The notes under the pieces are model-generated. The model did not search any database. It had not been told where the DNA came from and was given only the letters and a program-made list of their open reading frames with translations. 64,000 bases of DNA from Roseibium sp. HPY-6 (lineage in GTDB: Bacteria > Pseudomonadota > Alphaproteobacteria > Rhizobiales > Stappiaceae), in contig NZ_JBEWCD010000004.1 of the NCBI RefSeq assembly GCF_040530035.1, positions 62,001 through 126,000 of the forward strand, given 5' to 3'. A program made the position numbers and the translations under genes. This document shows, one piece after another, positions 1 to 8,688 of the stretch (position 1 is its first letter; each line of letters begins with the position of its first letter).

Positions 1-470
1 CCCTGGAATTCATCGACCTCTTTGAGGCTTTGATTGCGCGCGAATCCGCATTCGATCAAAGGGCCGTTTCGGAAAAGGGCGCTCAAGGGCTCGGACAGCT
101 CATGCCGGAGACGGCGGCGGATCTGAAGGTCCGTGATCCCTTTGACCCTTATGAGAACCTGAATGCGTCAGCCGCCTATCTAACCCTTTTGTTGGGCGAG
201 TTTGGGCGAGTTGACCTGGCGCTTGCCGCCTATAATGCCGGCCCGACCCGGGTGAAAAAACTTGGGCGGGTCCCGCGGATTGAAGAAACACAAAATTATA
301 TCCGCGCAGTGCTGCGACAAGCGGGACAACCCGTCCCGGACCTTCCCGACATCCAACAAGCTTCAAACCAGCATTCTGAGCCCCAGGAGAGCTCTGAACG
401 CCTCGAAACCTCGTCCAAAGCACCGGCCGGGGTCCCCTTAACAGGAGATGTTTCAGTATGGGAATTTTAG
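1..470 (+). CDS. virB1: VirB1-like lytic transglycosylase, 5' end outside window
   Basis: Soluble lytic transglycosylase of the VirB1 type, which opens peptidoglycan so the secretion channel can be assembled in the periplasm. The frame is open from the first bases of the window (about position 3) with no start codon in a sensible place, so the N-terminus lies upstream. The SLT fold shows the catalytic Glu in ARESAFD, then the GAQGLGQLMP and AAYNAGP motifs. The tail after about residue 110 is Ser/Pro/Glu-rich and low complexity. The stop overlaps the virB2 start, as in a translationally coupled operon. The family is clear. The missing part should hold the signal peptide. Confidence 0.9.
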   Translation, partial: LEFIDLFEALIARESAFDQRAVSEKGAQGLGQLMPETAADLKVRDPFDPYENLNASAAYLTLLLGEFGRVDLALAAYNAGPTRVKKLGRVPRIEETQNYIRAVLRQAGQPVPDLPDIQQASNQHSEPQESSERLETSSKAPAGVPLTGDVSVWEF

Positions 471-742
471 CGAAGCACAGCCGTTTGGCTTTTCTCACAT
501 TGATCGCGGCGGCCGTGATGATCAATCCAGCCATGGCGCAGGATCTGTCTCCGATCACAACCTTCTTCACGACCATCGGCACGGCACTCACTGGCACGCT
601 CGGCCGGGCGGTCGGCCTCGTTGCGCTTTGCGCCGTCGGCTTCCTCTTCATGACCGGCCGGATGAACTGGATGTTTGCCGGATCGATCCTGATCGGGCTT
701 GTGATCCTCTTTGGTGCCGCAACCATTCTCGCAGGCTTTTAA
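458..742 (+). CDS. virB2: VirB2-like major pilin
   Basis: A 94-residue pilin precursor. An N-terminal signal peptide of about 27 residues ends in AMAQ. Two hydrophobic helices follow, around residues 45-65 and 72-92, separated by a short polar loop (GRMNW). This is the usual VirB2/TrbC hairpin that builds the T-pilus or conjugative pilus. The ATG lies inside the end of virB1 (13-base overlap), with a GGAG-like site (AGGAGATG) just ahead. Assignment rests on size, topology and operon position, because the family is poorly conserved in sequence. Confidence 0.85.
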   Translation: MGILAKHSRLAFLTLIAAAVMINPAMAQDLSPITTFFTTIGTALTGTLGRAVGLVALCAVGFLFMTGRMNWMFAGSILIGLVILFGAATILAGF

Positions 743-764
743 GAGACAAAAGGTCTTGTCAATT

Positions 765-1040
765 ATGAAGGCGCCGCTCTTCAAGGGCCTGACCCGCCCC
801 GTGAGTTTCGTGGGGCTGCCGATGGCGTATTTTGCATCGCTGTTGATCCTGGTCGTGGGTGGCTTCATTGCCACCCTCTCCGTGATCTATTTGGTCTTGA
901 GCTTCGCGCTCGGATACGCCGGTTTGCGGCTCCTGGCAGCCTATGACGCACGCATATTCGATGTGGTGCTCGTCACCATCCGCGTCACGCCGTTCAAATC
1001 AAGCCAGCTGAAGGGTAGGGGAGTCACCTATGGCCCGTGA
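765..1040 (+). CDS. virB3: VirB3-like inner-membrane protein
   Basis: A 91-residue protein with the N-terminal motif LFKGLTRPV typical of VirB3, followed by two closely spaced hydrophobic segments (about residues 17-60). VirB3 is an inner-membrane component that works with the VirB4 ATPase. The ATG at 765 is chosen over earlier in-frame codons because it begins the conserved N-terminus and follows virB2 by 22 bases. The last codons overlap the virB4 start by 11 bases. Confidence 0.87.
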   Translation: MKAPLFKGLTRPVSFVGLPMAYFASLLILVVGGFIATLSVIYLVLSFALGYAGLRLLAAYDARIFDVVLVTIRVTPFKSSQLKGRGVTYGP

Positions 1041-3387
1041 CACCTCCCTTGCCGTTCAAAGCCTCATCGACAAGTCCGTTGATGCGCCGGAGTCCTTGTC
1101 CGCGCATTTGCCATTCTTGTCCCAGATCAACGACCAGACGATCATGCTGCGCGACGGCGATCTGATGACCAGCTTTGCGGTCGATGGTCTGGCCGCCAAG
1201 ACCACGAACGAGAGCGACATCGAAACGCTCTCCCAATCGATCTCGGACCTCATTGCCCAGCAATATGGCGATGTGGGCTTTTACGTACACCGGATTTCTT
1301 CCAAGGTGCAGCCCCACCTCGATCCGGTCGCCGGCGAAGGAACCTTCGCGGCTCAGATCGATGGGCTCTGGCAGGCGCATCTGCGATCGGCACAACTGCG
1401 TCATCGCACGACTGTCTTTACGCTCACAATGCGGCCTTCCAAGATCACGGGACTGTTCGACAGGTTCCGGGGCGGCAAAACGGGCAGTGCAGAGCGGATC
1501 GCGCGCCGCTTTCAGCGCCTCAACGACATTGCTTCCAGCTTCATCGAGATTGCAGGCCCCGCCCGGCCAAGGCGTTTAATGCTCTCCAGTGGCGAATGGC
1601 TTGGGCTTCTGCGAGCGATGCTCACCGGTGACTTTGCTCTGTTGAGGCCAAGCCGAGCCTACGTCCCGCTCAACGATTTGGTTGCGACCACACCGATCCA
1701 TTTCCAGGACGACAGTTTTACCATCTTCGGAACGCATTCAGGGACAACCAAAGCCGGAACGATCCTGACCTTGAGGGATTATCCGGCCGAGACCTATGCC
1801 GGGATCCTCGATCTCCTGGATCTGGGCATCGACATGTGTGTGACCAACTCCTTCACGCCCCAGGATCCGGTCTCGGCTCAGGCGGACATCCGCCGCGTCA
1901 TCCGGCAAATGAGCGTTGCCGACGATGCGGCTGTGTCGCTGCAAATGCAGCTGAACGATGCGCTCGATGATGTGGCCTCCGGACGGGTCGCGTTCGGCAA
2001 GCATCACTGCACCATCGCGCTTTATGCCGATGACCAACGGCAACTGGACGAGAACATTTCCGCGGTCGATCGGGTTCTGACCGGCGCGGGCGCTTCGGTC
2101 CTGCGGGAGAACTTCAGTGCCCGGCCAGCCTATTTTGCGCAAGTGCCCGGCAACTACAGCTACCGCACCCGCGCCTCGTCCATCAGCTCGCTCAACTTCG
2201 CGCACCTGTCGGCCCTCCATGGATCGGCGAGGGGCCTGCCGAAGGAATCGACCTATTGGGGCGAAGCCATCACTATTCTACCGACAGCAAACGGGGAACC
2301 TTACCGCTTTAACTTCCATCTGCCCGGATCCAGCGACAGCGAACCGGTTGTCGGTCATTCTCTGGTTCTCGGGAGAACCGGGTCCGGCAAGACGCTCGGG
2401 ACGGCGTTTCTGCTGGCCCAGGCGCAGCGCCTATCGACGCGCCTGATTGTCTTCGACAAGGACCGCGGCTTTGAAATGGCAATCCGCGCCCTTGGCGGCA
2501 GTTACAATGTGGTTCAGGTCGGCACGGACACCGGGTTCAATCCATTCACATCGGAAGCGGACGAACGGGGCAGTGCGTGGCTGGCGGATTGGCTGGAAAG
2601 CCTGCTTAAGCCCAAGGACGGGGAACTCACGCCGATCCAGATCGAAAGTCTCGGCCGGGCCTGCGCCGCCAATCGCTCTGCTGAAGACAATCTACAGACC
2701 ATGGGCCATTTCCGCTCGCAGTTCCGCTCCACCAATGACGGCGGCGATCTGCACCAGCGTTTGGGCCGGTGGGACCGATCCGGCCAGTTCGGATGGCTTT
2801 TCAATGGCGAGGGCAGGGACAGCCTGACTTTCGAGAACGACATCACGGCCTTTGATGTCACGGAGATCTTCGACAACCCGCAAACGCGGACGGCCTGGCT
2901 CTCTTATGTCTTTCGGCGCATTGAGCGCACGGTGGAAGACAAGCGGCCCACGCTGATCGTGCTCGATGAAGCCTGGAAACTTCTCGATGACGATTATTTC
3001 CGCACCCGTCTCAAGGACTGGATGCTGACAATGCGGAAGAAGAACGTCGCCGTCGTTCTTCTGACCCAGCAGGCAGCGCATATCACAGAGAGCGCGGCGG
3101 GCAGCGCGATCCTCTCCGGCATCGCGACCTTGCTGATTTATCCATCCAACAAATCGACGCGCGACGAACTTGCGCCGCTCCGTCTTACCGACAACGAGCT
3201 TGGCTTTGCCGTCAGCTCCAATGTCGGGCACCGGCTGGCACTGATCCGTTCAGGCGACGCCAGCATCATCGTTGACATGAATCTTGCCCCGCTCGGATCC
3301 CTTTTGAAGGTTCTGGGCGGCGGCAATGGGGAGGGGGCGCCCCAAGGCTGGCGCGAGGATCCCGATTTCTGGAAGGGCATCGAATGA
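1030..3387 (+). CDS. virB4: VirB4 type IV secretion ATPase
   Basis: The 785-residue VirB4/TrbE-family ATPase that powers pilus assembly and substrate transfer at the cytoplasmic face. The N-terminal half is the VirB4 domain. The C-terminal half is a RecA-like motor with Walker A GRTGSGKT (about residue 450) and Walker B LIVLDEAWKLL (about residue 640), then the MRKKN and LTQQ motifs found after Walker B in this family. The length is normal. It overlaps virB3 upstream, and its TGA overlaps the ATG of the small lipoprotein gene at 3384. Confidence 0.95.
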   Translation: MARDTSLAVQSLIDKSVDAPESLSAHLPFLSQINDQTIMLRDGDLMTSFAVDGLAAKTTNESDIETLSQSISDLIAQQYGDVGFYVHRISSKVQPHLDPVAGEGTFAAQIDGLWQAHLRSAQLRHRTTVFTLTMRPSKITGLFDRFRGGKTGSAERIARRFQRLNDIASSFIEIAGPARPRRLMLSSGEWLGLLRAMLTGDFALLRPSRAYVPLNDLVATTPIHFQDDSFTIFGTHSGTTKAGTILTLRDYPAETYAGILDLLDLGIDMCVTNSFTPQDPVSAQADIRRVIRQMSVADDAAVSLQMQLNDALDDVASGRVAFGKHHCTIALYADDQRQLDENISAVDRVLTGAGASVLRENFSARPAYFAQVPGNYSYRTRASSISSLNFAHLSALHGSARGLPKESTYWGEAITILPTANGEPYRFNFHLPGSSDSEPVVGHSLVLGRTGSGKTLGTAFLLAQAQRLSTRLIVFDKDRGFEMAIRALGGSYNVVQVGTDTGFNPFTSEADERGSAWLADWLESLLKPKDGELTPIQIESLGRACAANRSAEDNLQTMGHFRSQFRSTNDGGDLHQRLGRWDRSGQFGWLFNGEGRDSLTFENDITAFDVTEIFDNPQTRTAWLSYVFRRIERTVEDKRPTLIVLDEAWKLLDDDYFRTRLKDWMLTMRKKNVAVVLLTQQAAHITESAAGSAILSGIATLLIYPSNKSTRDELAPLRLTDNELGFAVSSNVGHRLALIRSGDASIIVDMNLAPLGSLLKVLGGGNGEGAPQGWREDPDFWKGIE

Positions 3388-3518
3388 CAAAGAAACTACT
3401 CATCCTCGCCGCGATTGCACTCGGATTGTCAAGCTGCGCCGGGGTTCCAACGGAATACAGGTCACCGTGTGCCTGTGATTACAGACCCCTCAACCCTCCA
3501 AGCGAAGGAATTGCGTAA
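3384..3518 (+). CDS. 44-residue lipoprotein, VirB7-like or entry-exclusion-like
   Basis: A short gene fused by overlaps on both sides: its ATG shares bases with the virB4 stop, and its TAA shares a base with the virB5 ATG (TAATG). The product starts MTKKLLILAAIALGLSSC, a lipoprotein signal peptide with lipobox LSSC and lipidated Cys18. A short mature part of 27 residues contains two more cysteines (CAC) and a Pro-rich end. VirB7 proteins are outer-membrane lipoproteins of about this size that bind VirB9, but virB7 normally sits before virB8. No other VirB7 candidate is visible in the operon, so a moved VirB7 is likely. An entry-exclusion lipoprotein is the alternative. Confidence 0.7.
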   Translation: MTKKLLILAAIALGLSSCAGVPTEYRSPCACDYRPLNPPSEGIA

Positions 3519-4282
3519 TGATCAGGACAGCCAGGAAACTCTTGTTTGCGGGTGTGATGTCCGTTGGTCTGAGCACCAGTGCGACGGCTGCCGGTATTCC
3601 CGTGATCGATGCTGCGAATGTGGCGCATGCGTTGTCGCAGATCGACAACCAGATCAAGGATTACGCCGAGCAGCTGAAACAGCTCGCGACCATGAAAGAC
3701 CAGTTGCTCAACATGCAGGAGCAATTGACAACCCAGATCACGCAGCTGGAATCCATCACCGGCATCCGGCAGATCGCCAGCGTTCTGAATTCCCAGGAGC
3801 TCAAGGATCTGCGGCAGTCGGCGAACTCACTCAACAGCATCATGAGTTCGGTCATGAGCGGAGGGGACATTGCCGGTCAGGCCGGAGCCATCAAAGCAAA
3901 GGTCGATGAATTGAAGTCAACATTCGAGTTCACCGATCTCGACATGTTCCTGTCCTCTGAACATGCGCTTGACAAGGCCGCGGCCCATCTGGCCGGAGCA
4001 GGGGTGACAGCGGTTGCCACAGCCGAAGACGGCTTCACAAAGGCCGACGCAGCCGCACAGCGCGTCACGCTACTCATCGATGGCATCGACAACAACGAAG
4101 ATCTGAAAGCGGCCATTGACTACAACACCCGCGTCCAGGCGGAAGTGGCGGTTCTCCTTGTTGAGCTCCTTCGGGTGCAATCGGCCAATGCCAATGCCCT
4201 TGGCATGGGTCAGGCGGCCACGGCCCGGGACGTTATGGCCGGCCGGAAATTCATTCTAGTTGGCGATCAGGACGAGGAGTAA
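3518..4282 (+). CDS. virB5: VirB5/TrbJ-like minor pilin
   Basis: A 254-residue secreted protein. The signal peptide ends near TATAAG (residue about 25). The mature protein is mostly helical, with a long Gln-rich coiled-coil region (about residues 40-90, repeated Q-L-x-x-M/Q patterns) typical of VirB5/TrbJ pilus-tip proteins. It starts with the TAATG overlap to the lipoprotein gene and ends 5 bases before the next gene. Function (pilus tip, possibly host or recipient contact) is inferred from family and operon position. Confidence 0.8.
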   Translation: MIRTARKLLFAGVMSVGLSTSATAAGIPVIDAANVAHALSQIDNQIKDYAEQLKQLATMKDQLLNMQEQLTTQITQLESITGIRQIASVLNSQELKDLRQSANSLNSIMSSVMSGGDIAGQAGAIKAKVDELKSTFEFTDLDMFLSSEHALDKAAAHLAGAGVTAVATAEDGFTKADAAAQRVTLLIDGIDNNEDLKAAIDYNTRVQAEVAVLLVELLRVQSANANALGMGQAATARDVMAGRKFILVGDQDEE

Positions 4283-4287
4283 TCGCG

Positions 4288-4743
4288 ATGTTGAAGACAC
4301 TCATTGTTGCCTGCTCGATGGTAGCGATTGCAGGCACGGCACAGGCGGCCTCCAAGACCTCGTTCGGCTGTGGCTATGCGTCTCCATTTGGTGGGGACGC
4401 ATACAAGAAATTCGACGCAGAAAACGCAAACAACGCTAGTGCCAGTAAGCTCCTAAGACACTACACCATCATCTGGCAAGAACAGGAGGTTGCTCGAGTT
4501 TGCGAAGCGTACGGCCGTGGCGAACCTGCTGAGTTTGGATGCCTCATAGACAGACGCGACTACGACGCGATCCTCGCAATGATGCCCGATAACTATAAAA
4601 GTTTGGGGCTTGTCGAGCTCAACAATTGGGCAGCAACAAGAGATGTCAGCCTTGCCCAAGAAACCCGGAAATACAAAAACCTGGCGCACAATGCCTGCGT
4701 CAAATCGGGTGCTCGTAAAGGTAAGCTCAAGGAGGTCAATTGA
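4288..4743 (+). CDS. Secreted hypothetical protein between virB5 and virB6
   Basis: A 151-residue protein with a signal peptide (MLKTLIVACSMVAIAG...AQAA) and four cysteines in the mature part (CGY, RVCEA, GCLID, NACVK), which could form two disulfides in the periplasm. No known family recognised. Its base composition is visibly more AT-rich than the flanking virB genes, suggesting a later insertion into the operon. In pKM101-type operons the gene at this position (between the virB5 and virB6 homologues) encodes entry exclusion, so a surface-exclusion role is possible but unproven. Its stop overlaps the virB6 start (TGATG). Confidence 0.75.
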   Translation: MLKTLIVACSMVAIAGTAQAASKTSFGCGYASPFGGDAYKKFDAENANNASASKLLRHYTIIWQEQEVARVCEAYGRGEPAEFGCLIDRRDYDAILAMMPDNYKSLGLVELNNWAATRDVSLAQETRKYKNLAHNACVKSGARKGKLKEVN

Positions 4744-5867
4744 TGGCCTCCTTTATCACCGACACGTTGGATTTGATCGATACGGCTGTTTCTAGCTATG
4801 CGGAAACAGTCTTCCAAAGTGTTTCTTCCGAGATCAACACTGCCCTTGTTGCCGCCGGTCTCGTCGGTCTTTCGCTGATCGCACTCAACTCAATCCTGGC
4901 GTTTTCGACGGTCAGCATGCGCAGTTACATCACCTGGTCTGTGCGCTACATCATCGTATTGGCCGTTGCGACCAGTTGGACCCAATTCGAGCCAATCTAC
5001 AACATCATCACAGATGTGCCCCAAAACTATGGGGGGGCTCTGCTTGCAGCCTCGGGTGCCAATGTTAGTGACAACGCTGGCTTGAATGCCGCCATGGACG
5101 AAATGGTCACATCCATATTCGATTATTCGGACCAGATGAACGAAGAATCCGGTTGGCTTGGCATCAGTATTTCGGCAGTGCTGCTATCTGTATTGGGAAT
5201 GATCATGGCATGTGTGGCCATCGTCATTTCTACAATAGGTAAGGTTGGACTAGGGCTGGCCATTTCGATCGCACCGCTCGCAATCGGTGCTCTTGCCTTT
5301 AACGGCACACGCCAACTCTTCGAAACCTGGTCGCGCATGACCATTGGCATCGCTCTGATCCCTCTCGTTCTCGCCGGAATTATGGGTGCGGTGATCGGTG
5401 TCGGACAAGAAATTTTGGCTAATACACCGGATGCGACTACGATTTCCGACATCGCCGGCTTCGTGATTGTCACCCTTGCCGCCATCTTCATGATGAAAAA
5501 CGTGCCGACCTACGCAACCGGTCTTGCCGGAAGCGTTGTTGCCGTTGGAACAGGCGTTTCCGACGCCATCCGAATGGCAAGCTCAACCGCGTCCATGGCA
5601 GCCGGGGCGGCAACCGCGCCGGTGAGAGCCGCCTATGGTGCGGCCGCCCGGCTTGATGCGGGTCAGCAAGCCGCCGCGGGCGCCGCAGAACGCGGCAGTC
5701 CGAGGGCCGGTCAAATGGCCGCCTTCATCACCCAGGCAGCGCGCATGAGCAAAGAACGGCAACGCTATTCGGATCTATCCTATATGCGCGGACCGTCCGG
5801 ACGGCCTTCGGCCCAGAACCCGAAAGCACCAAAGGCGCCGCAAAGCTCCAAAACCAGCAAAAGCTAA
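4743..5867 (+). CDS. virB6: VirB6-like polytopic channel protein
   Basis: A 374-residue VirB6/TrbL family inner-membrane protein with at least five hydrophobic segments (about residues 33-52, 60-80, 138-165, 167-185, 195-220, 232-250) followed by a Gly/Ala- then Lys/Pro-rich cytoplasmic tail of about 100 residues. VirB6 forms part of the inner-membrane channel. An in-frame TTG lies one codon upstream, but the ATG at 4743 has an excellent ribosome site (AAGGAGG at 4729-4735, spacing 7) and a TGATG overlap with the preceding stop, so it is preferred. Confidence 0.88.
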   Translation: MASFITDTLDLIDTAVSSYAETVFQSVSSEINTALVAAGLVGLSLIALNSILAFSTVSMRSYITWSVRYIIVLAVATSWTQFEPIYNIITDVPQNYGGALLAASGANVSDNAGLNAAMDEMVTSIFDYSDQMNEESGWLGISISAVLLSVLGMIMACVAIVISTIGKVGLGLAISIAPLAIGALAFNGTRQLFETWSRMTIGIALIPLVLAGIMGAVIGVGQEILANTPDATTISDIAGFVIVTLAAIFMMKNVPTYATGLAGSVVAVGTGVSDAIRMASSTASMAAGAATAPVRAAYGAAARLDAGQQAAAGAAERGSPRAGQMAAFITQAARMSKERQRYSDLSYMRGPSGRPSAQNPKAPKAPQSSKTSKS

Positions 5868-5891
5868 ACCGGCAGACAGGCACGAAGCACA

Positions 5892-6572
5892 ATGCGTCAA
5901 AACACACCTGATGAGGTCGCCTACTCGTTTGAGGAAGAAGTGTTCTTCTCACTCCGGCGGCAGCGCAATATCTGGTCGGTCATCGCCATATTGAGCCTCA
6001 TCCTGGCGATCGCATGCATTGGCTTCGTTGCCATGCTCCTGCCGCTCAAGGAAGTGCGGCCATACCTGGTCATGGTCGACAAGACGACGGGCGAGGCCGA
6101 ACGCCTCGCCCAGGTCGAACCCCTCTCGCTCTCCGAGCAGGAAGCCGTCATCCAGGCCGAACTCGTTCGCTATGTCACCGACCGCGAGACCTATGACGTT
6201 GCCGACAACGCCACCCGCATTCCCGATGTCCTGAACCGTTCAACCGGTCAGGCAGCGGAAAGCCTGCGGGCGCTCTGGAACTCCGCCAACGAAGACTATC
6301 CGCCGGAACTTTATGAAGACCGCAACCGGCTGAAGGTGACGATCGTTTCCATGTCGCTCCTTGGCGACAGTCACGCCCAGGTCCGCTTCCGCAAGGCGCT
6401 ACAAGAAAGCGGCTTGGACGACATTGAACGCGACTTCGTGGCAACCGTCCGCTTTGCCTTCGAACCGAAGGTCGAACGCAATCTACAGGCCGTTTGGGCA
6501 AACCCGCTCGGCTTCAAAGTCTCCAATTACCGCATCGACGCGGAAACACTCACCAACAGGGGCGCACGATGA
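5892..6572 (+). CDS. virB8: VirB8 assembly factor
   Basis: A 226-residue bitopic inner-membrane protein: short cytoplasmic N-terminus, one membrane helix (about residues 25-48), then the periplasmic NTF2-like VirB8 domain with the characteristic YLVMVDKTTGEA entry strand. VirB8 nucleates assembly of the core complex. It sits 24 bases after virB6 and overlaps virB9 by four bases (ATGA). No separate virB7 lies between virB6 and virB8, which makes the small lipoprotein gene at 3384 notable. Confidence 0.92.
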   Translation: MRQNTPDEVAYSFEEEVFFSLRRQRNIWSVIAILSLILAIACIGFVAMLLPLKEVRPYLVMVDKTTGEAERLAQVEPLSLSEQEAVIQAELVRYVTDRETYDVADNATRIPDVLNRSTGQAAESLRALWNSANEDYPPELYEDRNRLKVTIVSMSLLGDSHAQVRFRKALQESGLDDIERDFVATVRFAFEPKVERNLQAVWANPLGFKVSNYRIDAETLTNRGAR

Positions 6573-7306
6573 TCAAAAAAACACTGACCGGAACGGTCCT
6601 GTGCCTGGCAGCCTTAACGCTTCCCGTCCTCGCCGAATCCGTTCCTAAATCGCTTCCTGCTGATTCACGGATCAAGCAGTTCGTCTATAATGAGCACACC
6701 GTCTACCGGCTGGATCTCCACACCAACTTCATCTCCACCGTCCAGTTCGGCCGCGGTGAGAATGTACAATCCATTCAGGTTGGCGATAGCGCATCCTGGC
6801 AGATCGTCAGATTGAAGCGCGGCGATGTGATTTCTATCAAACCGCTCAACTCAGATGCCGTCACCAACATGACTGTCTATACGGACCGGCGCGTCTACAC
6901 CTTCGAGCTGCGCGCCCATCGTGGCCGTGGGAGCCGGACTGGCGGTCTCAACTTCCGCACCACCTTCAGCTATCCAACGCCCGTTGTTGCGCAATTTTCC
7001 GACGCAAGTTCCTTAAGCAGCCGCAACTATGATTACAGCGTTGCCGGCAGTGCCGACTTTGCGCCCACATCCGTCTACGATGATGGCAAACAGACCTATT
7101 TTGTCTTTGACGGCTCCGGGCGTCAGCCGGGCGTCTTCAAAGTGGGGCAGGGGGGCCGTGAATATACCGTCAATTCACGCACTGCGGGCAATACCATCAT
7201 TGTCGATGGGGTCAGCGATGAATGGACCGTCCGCATTGGCGGCGATGCCATCTGTATTGCCTCTAGCTCCAGAGTGGCCGGATGGAGCGGGGTCAACAAA
7301 CCATGA
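6569..7306 (+). CDS. virB9: VirB9 outer-membrane core protein
   Basis: A 245-residue periplasmic/outer-membrane VirB9/CagX/TrbG protein. The signal peptide ends at VLAES. The N-domain has the family pattern RIKQFVYNEHTVYRL, and the C-domain contains the YFVFDG segment that packs against VirB10. The ATG at 6569 overlaps the virB8 stop (ATGA) and begins the signal peptide. A start 75 bases upstream in the same frame would place a non-signal leader in front and is rejected. Confidence 0.93.
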   Translation: MIKKTLTGTVLCLAALTLPVLAESVPKSLPADSRIKQFVYNEHTVYRLDLHTNFISTVQFGRGENVQSIQVGDSASWQIVRLKRGDVISIKPLNSDAVTNMTVYTDRRVYTFELRAHRGRGSRTGGLNFRTTFSYPTPVVAQFSDASSLSSRNYDYSVAGSADFAPTSVYDDGKQTYFVFDGSGRQPGVFKVGQGGREYTVNSRTAGNTIIVDGVSDEWTVRIGGDAICIASSSRVAGWSGVNKP

Positions 7307-8688
7307 CCCTGAGCAACGAACCCGAAGCAGAAGACAAACTGTCGACCCGTCAGCAACGTTTGAAGGGTGGCGGCGGATCCACGAGCCCGCTCATCTACGT
7401 TCTGTTCTTCATCGGGATTGCGGTCGCGGCGGCCTTTCTGCTGTTCCCCCAGGAAATCAGCAGGCTTCTTGGCCTATCCACCTCCGAAAGCGAGGCGATC
7501 CAGCGGACCTCTGAAACCAACAACACAGGGCTGAACACCAATCTTCGACCGCGGCAAAGTCTCGACACGGACCAGCCGGAACCGGAAATCGTGATCAGGC
7601 CGGTTGAGCGGCCCGCACCGGAAATCCTGGCCCCGCCACCGGACAGATCCGCCGAGCTGGAAGCGCAGATCGATGCTTTGCAGGCGCAGATCCAGGAGCT
7701 CTTGACCAGGCCCGCTCCTGCACCGGCATCGGGGATCTCGCCGGAAGATCTGCAGGCAGCTTTGGCGGAACAGTCAAAACGGGACCGCGAGGCAGCCGAG
7801 AACCGGGAAGCCCTGCTGCGCGCGGAAATGGAAGCCAAGCTTGCCTCTTTAAGAGCACCGTCACCGTCAGCACCGGCGGGCCCGGACCTGGACGAACAGG
7901 AACGCTTGAGGAAGCTCAAAGAACTGGAAGAGCGCAGAGCGGCCCGGGAAGCGGAGCTTCGGGAGCGTCTCTTAAGCGACGCCAACATTTACGACGAATC
8001 CGAGGAAGGATTCACATCCGGGCCCTCTGAGGGACCCGACGGCGTTCAGGAGATGTCTTCCAATGAGCGCTTCTTGAGCCAGAATGCAAATCTGGGCGTC
8101 TCCACCTCGAAGGCGCGCGATCTAGGTGACATTTCCAGGACCATCGTTCAGGGCACGATCATAACGGCCGTCCTGGAAACCGCCGTCAACACGGAGCTGC
8201 CAGGTTCCATGCGCGCCGTCGTCTCCACACCGGTCTATTCCTATGACGGGCAGGAAGTTCTCATGCCCAAGGGAACGCGCCTGATCGGAACCTATAATAG
8301 CGATATCTCCATTGCCCAGAAACGGGTCCTCATCGCCTGGAACCGGGCGGTCACGCCGGAAGGAAAATCCATCTCACTGGCCGCGACCGGTGTCGACCGG
8401 CTCGGCCGCGGCGGCGTTGAAGGCAATGTGGATTCCCGCTTTGTGCAACGCTTCGGAACGGCAGCGCTCATCACCACCATCGCATCGCTCCCAACCTTCA
8501 TTGCCACCGTTGCGTCCGATGGCAATGAGACCAGCGATGCAACGATCTCGCTGGCCTCCGACGTCAGCGACGATCTGGAAGATCAGACCGAAAGCGTTCT
8601 TGAGGATTATCTGAGCCTGCCGCCGATCATCCGCCTACCGCAGGGCTATGAGGTCAAGGTGTTCGTCAATCAGGATCTCGTCTTCTGA
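7303..8688 (+). CDS. virB10: VirB10 core-complex protein
   Basis: A 461-residue VirB10/TrbI protein that spans from the inner to the outer membrane and links the ATPases to the pore. Layout: cytoplasmic N-terminus, one membrane helix (about residues 28-50), Pro-rich region (about 85-110), a charged coiled coil rich in Glu/Arg/Leu (about 110-225), then the conserved C-terminal beta-barrel domain (about 260-461) with GTIITAVLETAVN and MPKGTRLIG. The ATG at 7303 overlaps the virB9 stop. A second ATG 21 bases upstream is possible. Confidence 0.93.
   Translation: MTLSNEPEAEDKLSTRQQRLKGGGGSTSPLIYVLFFIGIAVAAAFLLFPQEISRLLGLSTSESEAIQRTSETNNTGLNTNLRPRQSLDTDQPEPEIVIRPVERPAPEILAPPPDRSAELEAQIDALQAQIQELLTRPAPAPASGISPEDLQAALAEQSKRDREAAENREALLRAEMEAKLASLRAPSPSAPAGPDLDEQERLRKLKELEERRAAREAELRERLLSDANIYDESEEGFTSGPSEGPDGVQEMSSNERFLSQNANLGVSTSKARDLGDISRTIVQGTIITAVLETAVNTELPGSMRAVVSTPVYSYDGQEVLMPKGTRLIGTYNSDISIAQKRVLIAWNRAVTPEGKSISLAATGVDRLGRGGVEGNVDSRFVQRFGTAALITTIASLPTFIATVASDGNETSDATISLASDVSDDLEDQTESVLEDYLSLPPIIRLPQGYEVKVFVNQDLVF

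Noticed and set aside
6494-6568. Upstream start for virB9
   Set aside because: It would place a Gln/Arg-rich leader before a clear signal peptide; the ATG at 6569 overlaps the virB8 stop as in the other gene pairs.
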